Source: Sarcomyxa edulis
Taxonomy: Eukaryota > Basidiomycota > Agaricomycetes > Agaricales > Mycenaceae
Reading direction: 5' to 3'
DNA: 64,000 nucleotides
Assembly: GCA_009761415.1 (NCBI GenBank)
Contig: QUOL01000001.1
Span: 2,480,001-2,544,000, forward strand
Positions 21,715 through 38,540 of this stretch are shown in pieces; within the stretch, counting starts at the first letter, position 1, and every line of letters starts with the position of its first letter. The notes below the pieces were generated by a model. The model made no database searches. It saw only the letters and a list, made by a program, of their open reading frames with translations, and was not told the origin of the DNA. The translations under genes and the position numbers were made by a program.

Positions 21715-24700
21715 TTATGCGAAAGATAATCCATCACCCGTAAGCAATGCCAAAATCGCCTTTAGCACCGGATTTTCTTGACTGACATTGAGCATCGTTC
21801 CATCTTCTATACAGCGCTGTAGTTGGATATCCAGGAGTCGACTAGCATTACTGTCAGCAAGCAAAACGGGGGGGCTGTGTGCAGGACTGCTCACCGTAGC
21901 TGGTTGACCAAGATGCCTATCCGGGGCCACGCCTTCAGTTTTATCCAACAATCGTTGCCCGCGATAGTGACTCCACCTGCGATATGGTTTACGTATACTG
22001 GTCCTCCAAATAACAAAAGAGCATATAATGGAACCTAGAGAACCACTGATTAGTACGCTACCACCTAGACAACATCAAAACATCATGCCTCCGTTGCATC
22101 TCTGAGAAAGACCTTAGAAGTCATAGCCTTGTGAAAATAAACCAGGAAGGGCGATTTCCAAGCGGCGTTACCAAACAAGACACTAGCCGGATGCAAAAAC
22201 ACTCTCCCTTCCTTTAAATCGTATATCTTGAACTCTTTTGCGGTATTTTCTCGCTGGATCGTCCCGGCTTGTACTTTATCAAACTTGATGGCTGATTTGG
22301 GTAGATGGACGCGTGCGACGCGTGGCCATAGTCCACCGAGAACTACTGCCTTTAGGAGGTTGATGTTATGACTATTAGTATTGAGGGCAGGGGATGAGGG
22401 TGTCGAGGACAGAGGGATGAAGCCGATGTCAGAAAGAGATGCCATGAAATCGTGGCGAAGGGTGCTGATATCGCGAATAGTGGTTGCAGATATGAAGTTC
22501 TGTGGAGATCAAATGTGTTCACAAAAGGGCTTAGGAAACATGGTAATGGATCGCTCACTTCCTCGCAGAATAACCTTATAGCAGATTGTGATTTTCCCTC
22601 AGAGCGGAGACGAGCACATGTATCAAAGGCCTGAAGATCTGTCAAGAGGTCACTACCTCCGGTGGAGAAACGTGCTCTCGCTCTGATGATACAAATCATT
22701 TGAGAATCACGTCAATGAAGGGAAGAACGATGGACATACTGTGAGGCTTCCTCTCGTTTATCCATCGGACTGAGGAACAATGGCTTAGACGACAATGACG
22801 CGGCAATTGTCAAAACTGGTCCCAGACACTGGAATATGGTTCCAAGAACTAACATCTGCAAAAGCGAGATCGAATTTTGAATCACTGTGATGACATGATC
22901 TTGAGCATACCTTAGCGAGTCTTAGATCGACGGGTAACATAGACTGCGGGGCATCAGATGGAGGACAAATCTAAGTATCAACAAATATGCTCACGATGTG
23001 TTTTCCCAAGGCCGTAAGTTTGTCGTCTTGATCTACAGCACCAAGCTCTTGCAGAACCAACCAGGCCTTCTCCATAGCAACAACCTTCGGTGGGTCAATA
23101 GCTCGATTCAAAAAGAGCTGACAATCCGTTAAGAACCACAGAAAAGAAATACGATAGACCGTAACATTACCTTGACATCCTCATTCTCCCTCATAACCTT
23201 CACCGTCAACGATATACTCTCCAAAGGAACACGAAGGATTTCTGGCACAGGGAACCTGTCCATCTTATCTTCCTGTCTTCTGGTGTATACCTTGTAGCAA
23301 ATACCAGGTTGTGTTCGTCCGGCCCTTCCTCGCCTTTGTCGAGCAGCGGCGCGGGTTACCCATGTCTCCACCAATCGCGACATGCTAGTTTCTGGATCAT
23401 ATTGTGTCTCTTTGACTTTACCAACGTCCACGACGTATATCACGTCGTCTATAGTGATAGATGTCTATCGACGAACTCATCAGATGTTGATGTCTTCGCG
23501 AGGAGCTTAACAGATAGGAGACGTACCTCTGCGACATTAGTCGCAGCGATAATCTTCCACTTCGATGTTTTCGCGAAAACGCGACGTTGCTCTTCACTCG
23601 ACAGATTCGCATGGAGGGGTAAGATGTCGGTCTGTGTACCACCTAAGACATTCCGTACGGCATCCATGCATTGTCGGATTTCTTGAACACCCGGGAGGAA
23701 TATTAGGATGCCTCCTCGTTTCTCGGCAGTCGATACGATGTGGTTGATCACAGCTGCAATGAGCTATATCGGCATGGTCGTTCAGCAAAAAAAAGTCGCC
23801 TAGTAGAAACATACACACACACCTGATAATCGATCCGTTCTGCCCTACTAAGATTCTGGATGACAGAAACGCTCTGATCATCAAGACCTTTAGACTTGTA
23901 TTCTTCTCGAAAAGCACGAGTTTCGTCTTCCTTTTCCCTTTTGGTCGATTTGACGAGAGGAGGCCGGTAGTTGATCAAATGGATTACGTCTTCCAAGTAT
24001 CTGAATCAGAATAGAAAACAGGTTAGATGATAGGTCATCAACAGACAGTACAACTAACATATCGGTTACAGGATGAGTGATCCCTGGGATAGTTAGAAGC
24101 GGTGCACCGTTGAAATATTTCACAAATGTCTCGTGGTTGATGGTGGCAGACATGAGAACGACTTTCAAGGTGGGATGTCTCGTCAAGAGCTCTTTCAGCT
24201 CTAGTAGGAGGAAATCTCCATCGACAGAACGTTCGTGCACCTAATAAAAGAATGAATGAACGCTTGAATCCAGATAATTTGGAGACAAAAGAAGAATATC
24301 ACACCTCATCAACGATAACATGAGTCACGCCGTCAAGAGTATCTCCCGATCCTAAACGTCTCAGGACCACACCCGTCGTGCAAAAAAGCAACTTCGTTCG
24401 TTGCTCCTGTTTACTTTCTCCACGAATGGCGTACCCGACCGAACCGTCATCAAGTCTTTCGGCAGAGACTCGGGCAGCGACTGAGATTGCAGAAAGTCGT
24501 CTTGGTTGGGTCACGAGGATGGATGTTTTTGAGCCGTGACCCGAGAGGATGAGCGAGTCTAGGATAAATTGAGGCACTGTAGTGATGATGTGTGAGGTTA
24601 GTGGAAGACAACGACGGAAAATATGGACAGACACTGTGTTGTTTTCCCGCATCCTGTTTCTCCGACGACAACGACAACGCGATTGTTCGCTAATTGTTTC

Positions 24701-26730
24701 AAGAATTCGTCCTGAGCAGCAAATGCAGGAAGTTTCTTCCTCAGGGCAAAAAATGCCGCGTACTGAATCTTGATCAGTGAGTGAGGCATTGATGACAAGA
24801 TATCAATCCCACCTTCGCACTACTCCGGAGACTCTCAAACTCATCTCGTACTTGTTGGTCAGAGCGATTATCACGTCGCGCATGCCCACCTCTCTTACGG
24901 CCTGACGACTTTTGCGACGTAGCCAGACGAGGAGTTTCTTCTTGATGGGCTGATGCCTGAGGAACAATATGCCGCAACACAGCAGACATATCCGGTGGTC
25001 CATTATCTTCGATCTGAGCCCATTCACCTTCTAAGAACCGCATAGCCGCCATACAGAATCCTTCTCCAGATTCCACAAATCCAGGCGTCTTGACCGCCGA
25101 AACGATCTGTGCTAATAGGTGAAGACGCACATATGCAGGGATCGATCCGGAAGTGAGATACATGGGTGGATAGCCAGTGGGATATGCGCCGTTGGGGGAA
25201 ATTAGGATGTGGAGCTGTATGGGAGCACTGAAGAGTGGCATGACTAGATGCGTTGGGTCTTCGTAGTGCGCACCGAGAGATTCGATTTCGTCGACGTCCA
25301 TTTGGAATTCTTGGGGTTGGGGTATAGGTGGAGGGGAGTCGGTCGAAAGGAACGTATCCCAATGTCCTCCGATTAGTTTTTCACCTAAAGCAGCAATGAG
25401 GAGATCCCAGCTCTCCACGAGCCTTGGGTCAGAGGTACAGTCTCTGACGAGTGCGGCTGGCCAACCAGCTTCTTTGATAGCTTTGTCCTCGATCCAACGT
25501 CGCTTCAAGTCGTCGACTCCTGAATGTGCGGAGGTAACGAATGAACTAGAGGAATTTACTGTAGGAAGAAAACGCTCTGGAAGGTCGCATTCCGGAATAT
25601 GCAAGACCAAGTATTCGATGGATGCCTCGAGTGCCGAGAGCGATCCGAGAAGGTTAGATGCTAGAGGAGAAGGTTGAGACAGGAACTTGACAGCATTTTT
25701 TGCTTGAACTGGGGTAAAGCCTAACAAGCCTAGCTGCTGGAGAACTTTCAGTGCATCCTCTTCACCAAGTAAGGACGGATTAATATCTGCAGCCTCCGGA
25801 TATAGTGATATAGCCTGTTGAGTGTTGCATCAGTGAAGGTATTCCCAGTGAGTTTGGAGACAAACCTTTTTTACTGCATCTTCCACCAACTCACGCAAAC
25901 TACTCGCCATTTTGACCTCAGGTGCCTGCGAGAATTCGGCGGAAGCAGGCAAATCTTTAGGACCTCGAGAATCTACGGATTCTTTCGGTTCCTCTCGTTT
26001 TTTGGCAGATTTGGCTTGTCGGTCGTCTACTTCACGACGAGCAGCAAACGGATCAGCAGAATACATCCATTTCATATGCTCAGGAGCATTCTTGTGCTCT
26101 GCGGCCAATTCATTCCAATAGTCTCGAGGGCCAGGTGGGAGAACGAGGTGAAGTTGGATAGAATTGCAAAACTGATGCGATATATGTTCAACAAGGGTAG
26201 GATACAACATGGTGGATAAGACGCAACTCGATATAAAGCGTAGGTAGCACCCCACTGACGCGCTTCTGGAGCTGTTGGGCGAATATACGGAGGGTGAGGC
26301 TGGTAGACACAGAAGTTAGCTGGAGGTGTGGTAGGCGATGATGGATTTCACAAAAACCTCTAAGCGGACGTTCTCTTTCAGCGAGGTCTTCGGGTTGAGA
26401 TACCTGAGTGTGACATAGAACGAATAACCCCCAGATAATTTTCGCTAGCTTAGATTGTCAGTCGTGAGTGTAGAGCGAACTAGATGCTACTTACCGTTTC
26501 CACCGTCGGTTTCAACCAACCATTTTTCTGACACCTTCGCTAGTGAGTGGGTTCATTCGAACTTGTAGCACGCCAACACACCTTTCTTGGAGTAAGCTCA
26601 ATGGATCATTTGAGCCCGGAGGAAACAAAGGAGGAGGAGCGTCTGAAGGGGGTGCCGGGGCTGGTGTGGATTTGACAGACTTTGAGTTGCCAGCGTTGCC
26701 AGATTTGACGATGCCTTTCCTTGGGGGCAT
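21715..26730 (-). CDS. DEAH/RHA-type RNA helicase, DHX57/DHX29/YLR419W-like
   Basis: A large multi-exon ATP-dependent RNA helicase. The ATG at 26730 begins MPPRKGIVKSG. Segments joined across introns include KNGWLKPTVET, SGGYSFYVTLRYLNPKTS, LPPGPRDYWNELAAEHKNAP, a UBA-like part (LGLLGFTPVQAKNAVKFL) and an RWD-like part (LFSAPIQLHILISPNGAYP). The helicase core follows: Walker A GETGCGKTT, TQPRRLSAISVAARVS, the DEVH box HVIVDEV/HERS split by an intron near 24241-24298, LMSATIN, IAATNVAE, and QRRGRAGRTQPG. The HA2 and OB-fold C-terminal regions follow (FKIYDLKEGRVFLHPASVLF), and the end ALLTGDGL is typical. The DEVH box and UBA plus RWD domains point to the DHX57/DHX29 branch, whose members act in translation or RNA turnover. 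It shares a 128-bp promoter with PRP22. Confidence 0.88.
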
Positions 26731-26858
26731 TCGACGACGGCAAGCGAACGGTAGACTCAGAGAGATCGAAATAATTTGAAGTTCCCGTACATGACGTAAG
26801 CTACAGACCATCTCCTCCTCCTCCTCCTACCTCAGTTGGCCTCAAAGGCCTCATTAGC
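26731..26858. promoter_or_regulatory. Bidirectional promoter between two helicase genes
   Basis: Only 128 bp separate the start codons of the DHX57-like helicase (-) and PRP22 (+). The spacer contains a run of TCC triplets (about 26812-26829) followed by TACCTCAGTTGG. Pyrimidine-rich tracts near the start are common in fungal promoters. No TATA box is evident. Co-regulation of the two genes is inferred from the spacing alone. Confidence 0.5.
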
Positions 26859-30638
<3,780 letters not shown>

Positions 30639-30961
30639 TAGTGTTTTGGAGTTGTTCGCCAGTGCCCAATATGTGTATTTAATGTAATCGTAGAAAATAT
30701 CCTGCAAATTCGTGCTCTGATACAAATCGTTGACTCGTGCTAAGTAGTCCGTCCTCTGGCTAATTCCCCTAGCCCCCTCCTCCCAACGCGGCGCGACGTG
30801 GTCTCGTGTCGAGATTGTGTCGGAATTTGTGGATAGGGCAGTTCTGAGATGTGAGATGTGCAAGTCGTAAGGGTAGGTGGTAGTGTGGTTCGTAGGTCTG
30901 TAGCTGCAAGTCAGCTTTTGCTGCAAGAATGGCCCCAAACACATACCATTTCTTTTATCTC

Positions 30962-31534
30962 TCAACCAACAAATCTCACTGCATCCGCTATAACGTAATA
31001 TTTCGCGACCTCTCCAACTTTGGTGGGAGGTGCGGCAGGGTCGGGGACTAACATGAATGTTTGCGAGAAAACACGAGGTTGACCGTCGACGGATTTGGAG
31101 TTTGGCGGAGGCTTTTTGCCATGCAAAACATTGCCGGAGACAGTCACGAGTAGAGAGGGCGGCTGTGTTCCTGTTCATTGGTACGATGAGAATGGGCTTT
31201 CGAGAATATGGAGGGGATTATAAACCAGGTATGGGATGGCAGTCGAAACACTGCACGTCGTGTTTAGTGAAGGGCATCTTTTTTATGAGAGCCCTGACCC
31301 CTTCCGCGCCCTGAAATGGGGTTCCGTTCCATGTCAAGGAGGAATTGGCACGATAAAACTGTGGGACGTCGTCCACTCTGGTACTGGAGTCATAACTGGC
31401 GTAATAGATGCGAGTAAAGTGTTCGGCTGCTCGAGTGGCAATTTCGATGCTAGTAGAGTAGAATTAGAGAGACTGTATAGTCTTGATACGAGATAGACAT
31501 ACTCTTTAGTTGTGAGTTTCGTGGTAGTCGCCAT
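30962..31534 (-). CDS. NTF2-like mRNA export factor (NXT1/p15-like)
   Basis: Three exons (31534-31503, 31449-31226, 31170-30962) give 154 residues forming one NTF2-like domain. It begins MATTTKLTTKD and continues IEIATRAAEHFTRIYYASYD, VDDVPQFYRANSSLTWNGTP, KHDVQCFDCHPIPG, LLVTVSGNVLHGK, and RVFSQTFMLVPD, ending KYYVIADAVRFVG. This matches NXT1/p15, the small partner of the NXF1/Mex67 export receptor at nuclear pores. The stop is at 30962. The gene is head to head with ISC1, with 187 bp between the two start codons, and tail to tail with PRP22. The family is clear; the NXT assignment over other small NTF2-like proteins rests on length and the absence of other domains. Confidence 0.85.
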
Positions 31535-31721
31535 TGAGTATTTGAGTGGTATGCGGCGATGCGGTTGTGGCGTTGCAAAACAAAAGCACCGGCCAGTGTG
31601 ACTGACCTCGGATGTCACAGTGGCTGTGCTCAATCTCATCGCACTCGCGTGCGCGTCACAACCTCCGTCGCCTCTTTCCTTCCGTCCTCACTTACGGTAC
31701 TCGCGTTGTACTCACGCACTA

Positions 31722-33287
31722 ATGTCTGAGGACCAAATCCGAATTTTGAGTCTCAACTGCTGGTCTGGTACCTTAATTTATAGTCCCACACATCCACTTA
31801 CACTTCACCCGCAGGGGCTTGAAGTATGTCTCCAAAAATAGGAGGGAACGCATCGGAGGGATTGCGAGTGCACTGGGCAAAAGCAATCATGACATAGTTG
31901 CACTCCAAGAGTTATGGGTAATGACAGATTATGAACTTGTCCGCGAAAGCGTTACGAGACGGTTGCCGTACTCCAAGTTCTTCTACAGGTCAGTCATGCA
32001 TCCCAATACTTCCGACCGCGTCTGAATAAGTGCCTACTAGTGGAGCCCTGGGTGCAGGTCTTGCTATGTTCTCTCGCTTTCCCATAATATCAAGCTCGAT
32101 ACATCCATATTCGTTGAATGGAGCGCCTACTGACGTTGCCGGGGGCGACTGGTTCGTTGGTAAAGCTGCAGCCAGCATAATCATCCAACATCCCGTTCTT
32201 GGTCAGGTTCAAATATTCAACACCCACGTGAGACTTCTATTTCATCTTTCATGCATCTACTGACTGACCGGTACATCCACACAAAGTTATTTGCTAAAGG
32301 CGGAGAAGACGGTCCAGAGCACAACAGAGCACATCGCCTAGTGAATGCCTGGGAGTTCGCCAAACTTGCACGGCAATCAGCTGAATTAGGTCGATATGTC
32401 ATTGCGGTACGCCTGTCCACGAGAGCCTTACTTTCAGTCATTTCCGAACTGACTTTGTTTGTCAGGCAGGAGACTTCAACAGCATCCCTACAACGCTTCC
32501 TATGACTATTATTCGCGACCATGCTGCTCTCACCGATTGCTGGTCAACAACTCATCCGAACAACTTGTCTTCCTCTTCTGCCAATAGCAATATCCCTCCT
32601 CCACTCGAGGCCGTCACTAAATACGGTGTCACCGCGGATTCACCTCTGAACTCATATTCTGCCGGTAAACCTCTCGACCCTCACGCTCGTCAATTTTTGG
32701 GAAAACGTCTCGATTACATATTCTACCGCCAACCAAACAGACCTTACGCTTCCGCTAACGAAAAATTCCCCGTCCTAAGATGCAGTGAATGCACAGTCGT
32801 CATGACGGAGAAAGTACAGGGATATGACTTCTCCTTCTCCGACCATTTCGGTCTGGAAACCACATTGGATATACTTACACCACAGGATTCGGAACGGCAA
32901 GGGTCCTCAGGCTCGACGACGCCTCATCCCGAAAAGTTCACGGAGCTCACATCAGCGTCAATTTCCACTACTATACAGGCGCTGACGGCGTGTTATCGCG
33001 TTTCACGGCATCGATCGAGTCGAGAGTTGGCTGTTTTCGCGCTGTGTGTTATCCTCCTAGTGGCTATGGTGGTTGGTTCATCGTGGTTACCTCATGCTTG
33101 GATCAATCCTATACTCCTCTTGGCCACTGTATTCTTCTCGTGGTTGGGGACGACCATGTTATATGAGGGATTCTTGTACGGGAACTGGGAGCGCAACGCG
33201 CTCATGAATGTGATAGAGGAGCTGGAAATCCATAGAAAGGGACTAGACGAGACGCGGAGAGGGAGCAGGTCACCTACCGATTATTAG
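31722..33287 (+). CDS. ISC1: Neutral sphingomyelinase / inositol phosphosphingolipid phospholipase C
   Basis: Isc1 hydrolyses complex sphingolipids to ceramide at ER and mitochondrial membranes. Five exons (31722-31762, 31815-31988, 32041-32227, 32287-32406, 32466-33287) give 447 residues, near the yeast length. The DNase I-like fold motifs are present: LSLNCWGLKYVSK, IVALQELWV, FNTHLFA, AGDFNSIP and FSDHFGLE, which supply the metal-binding Glu, Asn, Asp and His. The C-terminus has two predicted membrane segments (LAVFALCVILLVAMVVGSSW and INPILLLATVFFSWLG), as in Isc1 and mammalian nSMase1. The first intron splits the Trp codon of LNCW, which hides exon 1 from simple frame searches. A second, unrelated sphingomyelinase lies at 54.1-57.3 kb. 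Confidence 0.92.
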
Positions 33288-33473
33288 AGGCCTTATCAAC
33301 TACTGGATAGAATGATGATGCTTTATTATTCGCTACCTCTGGCAGATGCTACCAAGGTTACAACGTGAATAGAGTGCGAATCAGAAAGATAGATATGATA
33401 ATATAATACAATGACTAGTTGAACAGATGCAAGTGATTCCTGATAAAAATGAGACGAAGAATATAAATGGTAC

Positions 33474-35919
33474 CTAAGCTTTGAACAACATAGTCTCGTT
33501 CGCAGGTCCAGTAGCCGTGAAATCGTCGACCAAGGACGCAATGTCAGGATGACTGACGTTCGACCTGCGAATAGACGGAGAAGGAATGGGAAGTGACTCG
33601 CGAGACTCGAAATCGGAGATGCTGAACACTGGAAGGCGAAGGGATCCAGGAGAATAGTGACCCATCCGACGGTAATCATTCGTAGTAGCAGCAGCGGGAG
33701 ATCGACAGGGGTCGTTGTATCGTGACTGATTTGAACGTGTGCGTTGGTGATATCTAGGCCTGGACACCGCAATAGGCTCAGGCATGATGAGGGAAATGGC
33801 AGATCGGATACGACGAATAGTGGGCAATGTCTCTGAACGACTATGACTATGCGACCGTCGCTCTTGCTTGGGTTTAACGGGTTTCTCGACTTCCTCGTCC
33901 TCGTCCTCGTCGGAAACAAGAGGTGGGGTCCAGTTATGCGATCGTCCCCAACTTGGAAAGGTAGCTTGATTGACAGGTAGACTATCCTCGTCACTCTCGC
34001 TTTCTGTCCTGTCGGAGTCACCGAGCTCCTCCTTGACTTCTTCCATACCCGTTGCAGTCTCCACTCCATCACCGCGAACGACTGTGGCATTCTCATTCTC
34101 GATCTCTAGCTCCATTTCAGCTTCAGCAGCTACATCCAGAATCTGTGGCGAGGCGCTTTGTATCGCTGGTAAGACATTTTGCACAAAGTCTCGGCAGGAC
34201 ATGAACGCCCTGACGGCTGAACTCAGAAAGGGATATGCCTGGAATACATGAACCTGGGAGAATGCAAGACACGCGTTCAGATACTATCAGGAACGTAGCT
34301 CAAGACATAAACTCACTGCATCCTCATATAATTCGTGACGAACTTCAACCCCGGCTAAAGATGCTTTGTGTGCTAGAAGGGTAATCTCGTCTCTCAACAG
34401 TTCCGCATCTCCAGCCTGGATGAGCAAAGGTGGGAGCCCTTTGAAATTTCCGAACAGAGGACTGGCATATGGATGCGTGATGTATTCCTCCATATGGTCA
34501 CCAAGGTACAGAGAGACTGGGTTCAGATAATTGTCCGGAACCGGTGCGGGCAGAACGTCAAAACGGGCATTAGAATCCCAGGATTCGCAACTCATCGTCA
34601 AGTCTTCCAAAAATGAAAATGATGAGTCTCGAGTGCATCATGAAAATGTGGATATACTTACCGACCCACGGAGACATGAGGATGGCGCCACCCGGCATTG
34701 GATAGCATTCATCCCGTAAATACATCAGAAGCGCAAGAGCCAAGCCGCCTCCTGCGCTATCGCCTGAAACAATGATATTTTCCGCTGGTATATGGAGGTC
34801 TTCTACCAATCTGAGGTATGCGGCGACTGAATCGTGCAGTGGTCCGGGAAAGCGGGTTTCTGGTGCCAGTCGATAATCAAGAGCTGAAAACGAGTATCGA
34901 TGAACGGACGGGAAAACAAGAGGATGAGATATCTTGACGCACCAAAAACTCGAGCGTCAGTGTATTTTGACAAGGGGATCGATATCAGTCTCTGAGCAGC
35001 GGCACTGGAGAGATAGTATGCACCTGTGCAGAGTGTCAGTATGTTATGATCCTATTTCAATACGTTCTCCTCGACTTACCACCATGTATATAGAGAATAA
35101 CGCGTTCTTTCTTTCTATGATACTTCGTCTCATTATTCGTCCCTTGAACCTGCACTTTACGAGCTGCCCTCCATTCCGACTGAAGCCTCTGCCATGTCCT
35201 CTTACCAACCACCCACTCGCCAGAAAGCTCGCGAAAACCAGTCTCCTTGGAATCAAGATCCGCAAGGATGCCTCGGAGCCCCCGTTTCTGAACACGAAAA
35301 GTGACAGGGGTTACTAGAGCGTCTGAAGGGATAGGGACGAGACCTCCGAGGCCCATGAGCATCCGCACCGTACCCTGAGCAAATCATCAAGATCAGATGT
35401 GTAGAAAATTGGAATCGGAGGGGGTAGGACGTACGATATCGACCAATGCGCTATGTCTCGCAGCGCCTTTCATTAAGCTATTTATCAATGTCATCTCAAT
35501 CCCCCACGACTTCCTCTCAGGCCCCCTTATATAAAATTTGAGAACATCTATAGACATTTCGGTCGCTAAAGATCGAAAACATCAGATACAGCCGAGATAC
35601 AGCCATAACGACGATACCCAAAGATTCCCTCTTCGCAAAAAGGCATCCAATCCATAGTATATGACTCACCTTTAGCAGCCACAACCACCCCATACTTCCA
35701 CACATCCCAAAATCGAATGGGACGGGCCTCGCGAGGTTTCAAACGCGGATCGATACGAGCGGAAGGGGGTGAGACACCCGGGGTCGAGTAATGGCGAAGC
35801 CATAGAGGGATGAGATGTGCGTCGTTGGTGTTGCCCGCGGTGTTTGGTAGTGGTAGGACTGGTAGGGTAGCAGAACGATTGAAAGGCCAGGGAATCGGGA
35901 TCAGAGATACGATAGTCAT
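33474..35919 (-). CDS. Alpha/beta hydrolase of the hormone-sensitive lipase type with long acidic C-terminal extension
   Basis: Seven exons (35919-35670, 35565-35435, 35374-35080, 35023-34943, 34883-34662, 34603-34317, 34253-33474) give 681 residues. The HSL-family oxyanion motif reads LYIHGGAYYLSS, split by an intron inside HGG/AYY. It is followed by LDYRLAPETRFPGPLHD, the nucleophile elbow GDSAGGGLAL, the acid-bearing segment PLLIQAGDAELLRDE, and the catalytic His in AVHVFQAYPF. This fold covers esterases, lipases and deacetylases of membrane-associated lipids. After the core, about 240 residues form a low-complexity acidic and Ser-rich tail (EIENENATVV, SDEDEDEEVEKP, then basic RRSHSHSRSETLP). 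A hydrophobic N-terminal segment (YGVVVAAKG region) may associate with membranes. The substrate is unknown. Confidence 0.85.
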
Positions 35920-36361
35920 CTTCAGAATCCAAGTCCGAGTCCGAGTTCAAGGGGGGTCCAGGGGGATGTATCGAGAGTATATACTGCACGCAGTATTCAA
36001 TACAGCGAGAGCGATTTATGTGAGGAAGCCAACTGGAACTTGAAGGTCAAGATACGAATAACACGCAGAGGCATGAACGACTCGGAGTCCGATAGGTAAA
36101 AATATGAAACAGAAAATCGATATCGGTTCATGTGGGGAAATGTGGGGTAAAGTCGACCACGTGAATTAGCACCCCCTCTCTCGAGCGGACCTTGATCAAA
36201 AGCGTTGTAACTGGCACAAGACCACGGCCGGCCCTAGGAGAACCAGGTGGCAGGTATTTAAAACCACAAGATCCATTCCGGACATGCATCCGTTTCATGG
36301 TTTTGAATAATGGGAAATGTATATCAGATTCACACACAAAGACATGAAAAGCCCTTGTACA
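35920..36361. other. Spacer between two - strand genes
   Basis: About 0.44 kb holding the hydrolase promoter and the 3' untranslated region of MetAP2. No supported gene was found. Confidence 0.45.
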
Positions 36362-38130
<1,769 letters not shown>

Positions 38131-38184
38131 GACGAGTTCAGTCGTAGCTGGTTGTGCTTTGGTTGTAGCTTGGCCCTGGTTGTA

Positions 38185-38194
38185 ACCGTCGATG
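38185..38194. repeat. Left copy of putative target-site duplication
   Basis: The 10-mer ACCGTCGATG occurs here and again at 51189-51198 in the same orientation. It directly abuts the putative left end TAGGCTCGT of the RecQ/DUF6589 element. The duplication could be 9 bp (CCGTCGATG) if the right-hand A belongs to the element. Confidence 0.6.
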
Positions 38195-38278
38195 TAGGCT
38201 CGTCCCCATCCGGCTTCGCACAAATACAACCCTTCCAAAAATAACACAGGCAAAGGAAAAAACACGGCAAGAGGCGAA

Positions 38279-38324
38279 GCCGGCTGGGCCCCCTCGTCGC
38301 TTTTTTGGCGGGACAGAAATTTCC
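38279..38324 (+). repeat. Left subterminal inverted repeat
   Basis: A 46-bp sequence starting GCCGGCTGGGCCCCCTCGTC and ending GGCGGGACAGAAATTTCC. Its reverse complement recurs at 51043-51088 with two differences. It starts about 84 bp inside the proposed left end. Confidence 0.85.
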
Positions 38325-38540
38325 CTGCCAACGAAGAGGCCACACTTCAACGAGAAAACACAAAAATTTGTCAAAAAAGTCCCTTAACTTAGTATATATA
38401 ATATGAATTTTCTTGAGCTGTGGACCAAATGAGACAAACTTTTTTTTCGGGCCTAGAAATTTTATAAGTCCTTGACATCGAGGGTCCGTGCAGATTGAGA
38501 GAGGAGAATGATACATATGGTAGCTAAAGGTAAAGTAGAG

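Noticed and set aside
38131..38343. Upstream extension of the MetAP2 frame by about 70 codons
   Set aside because: The extension reads into the inverted repeat of the mobile element and has no ATG; the normal acidic plus poly-Lys N-terminus starts at 38130.
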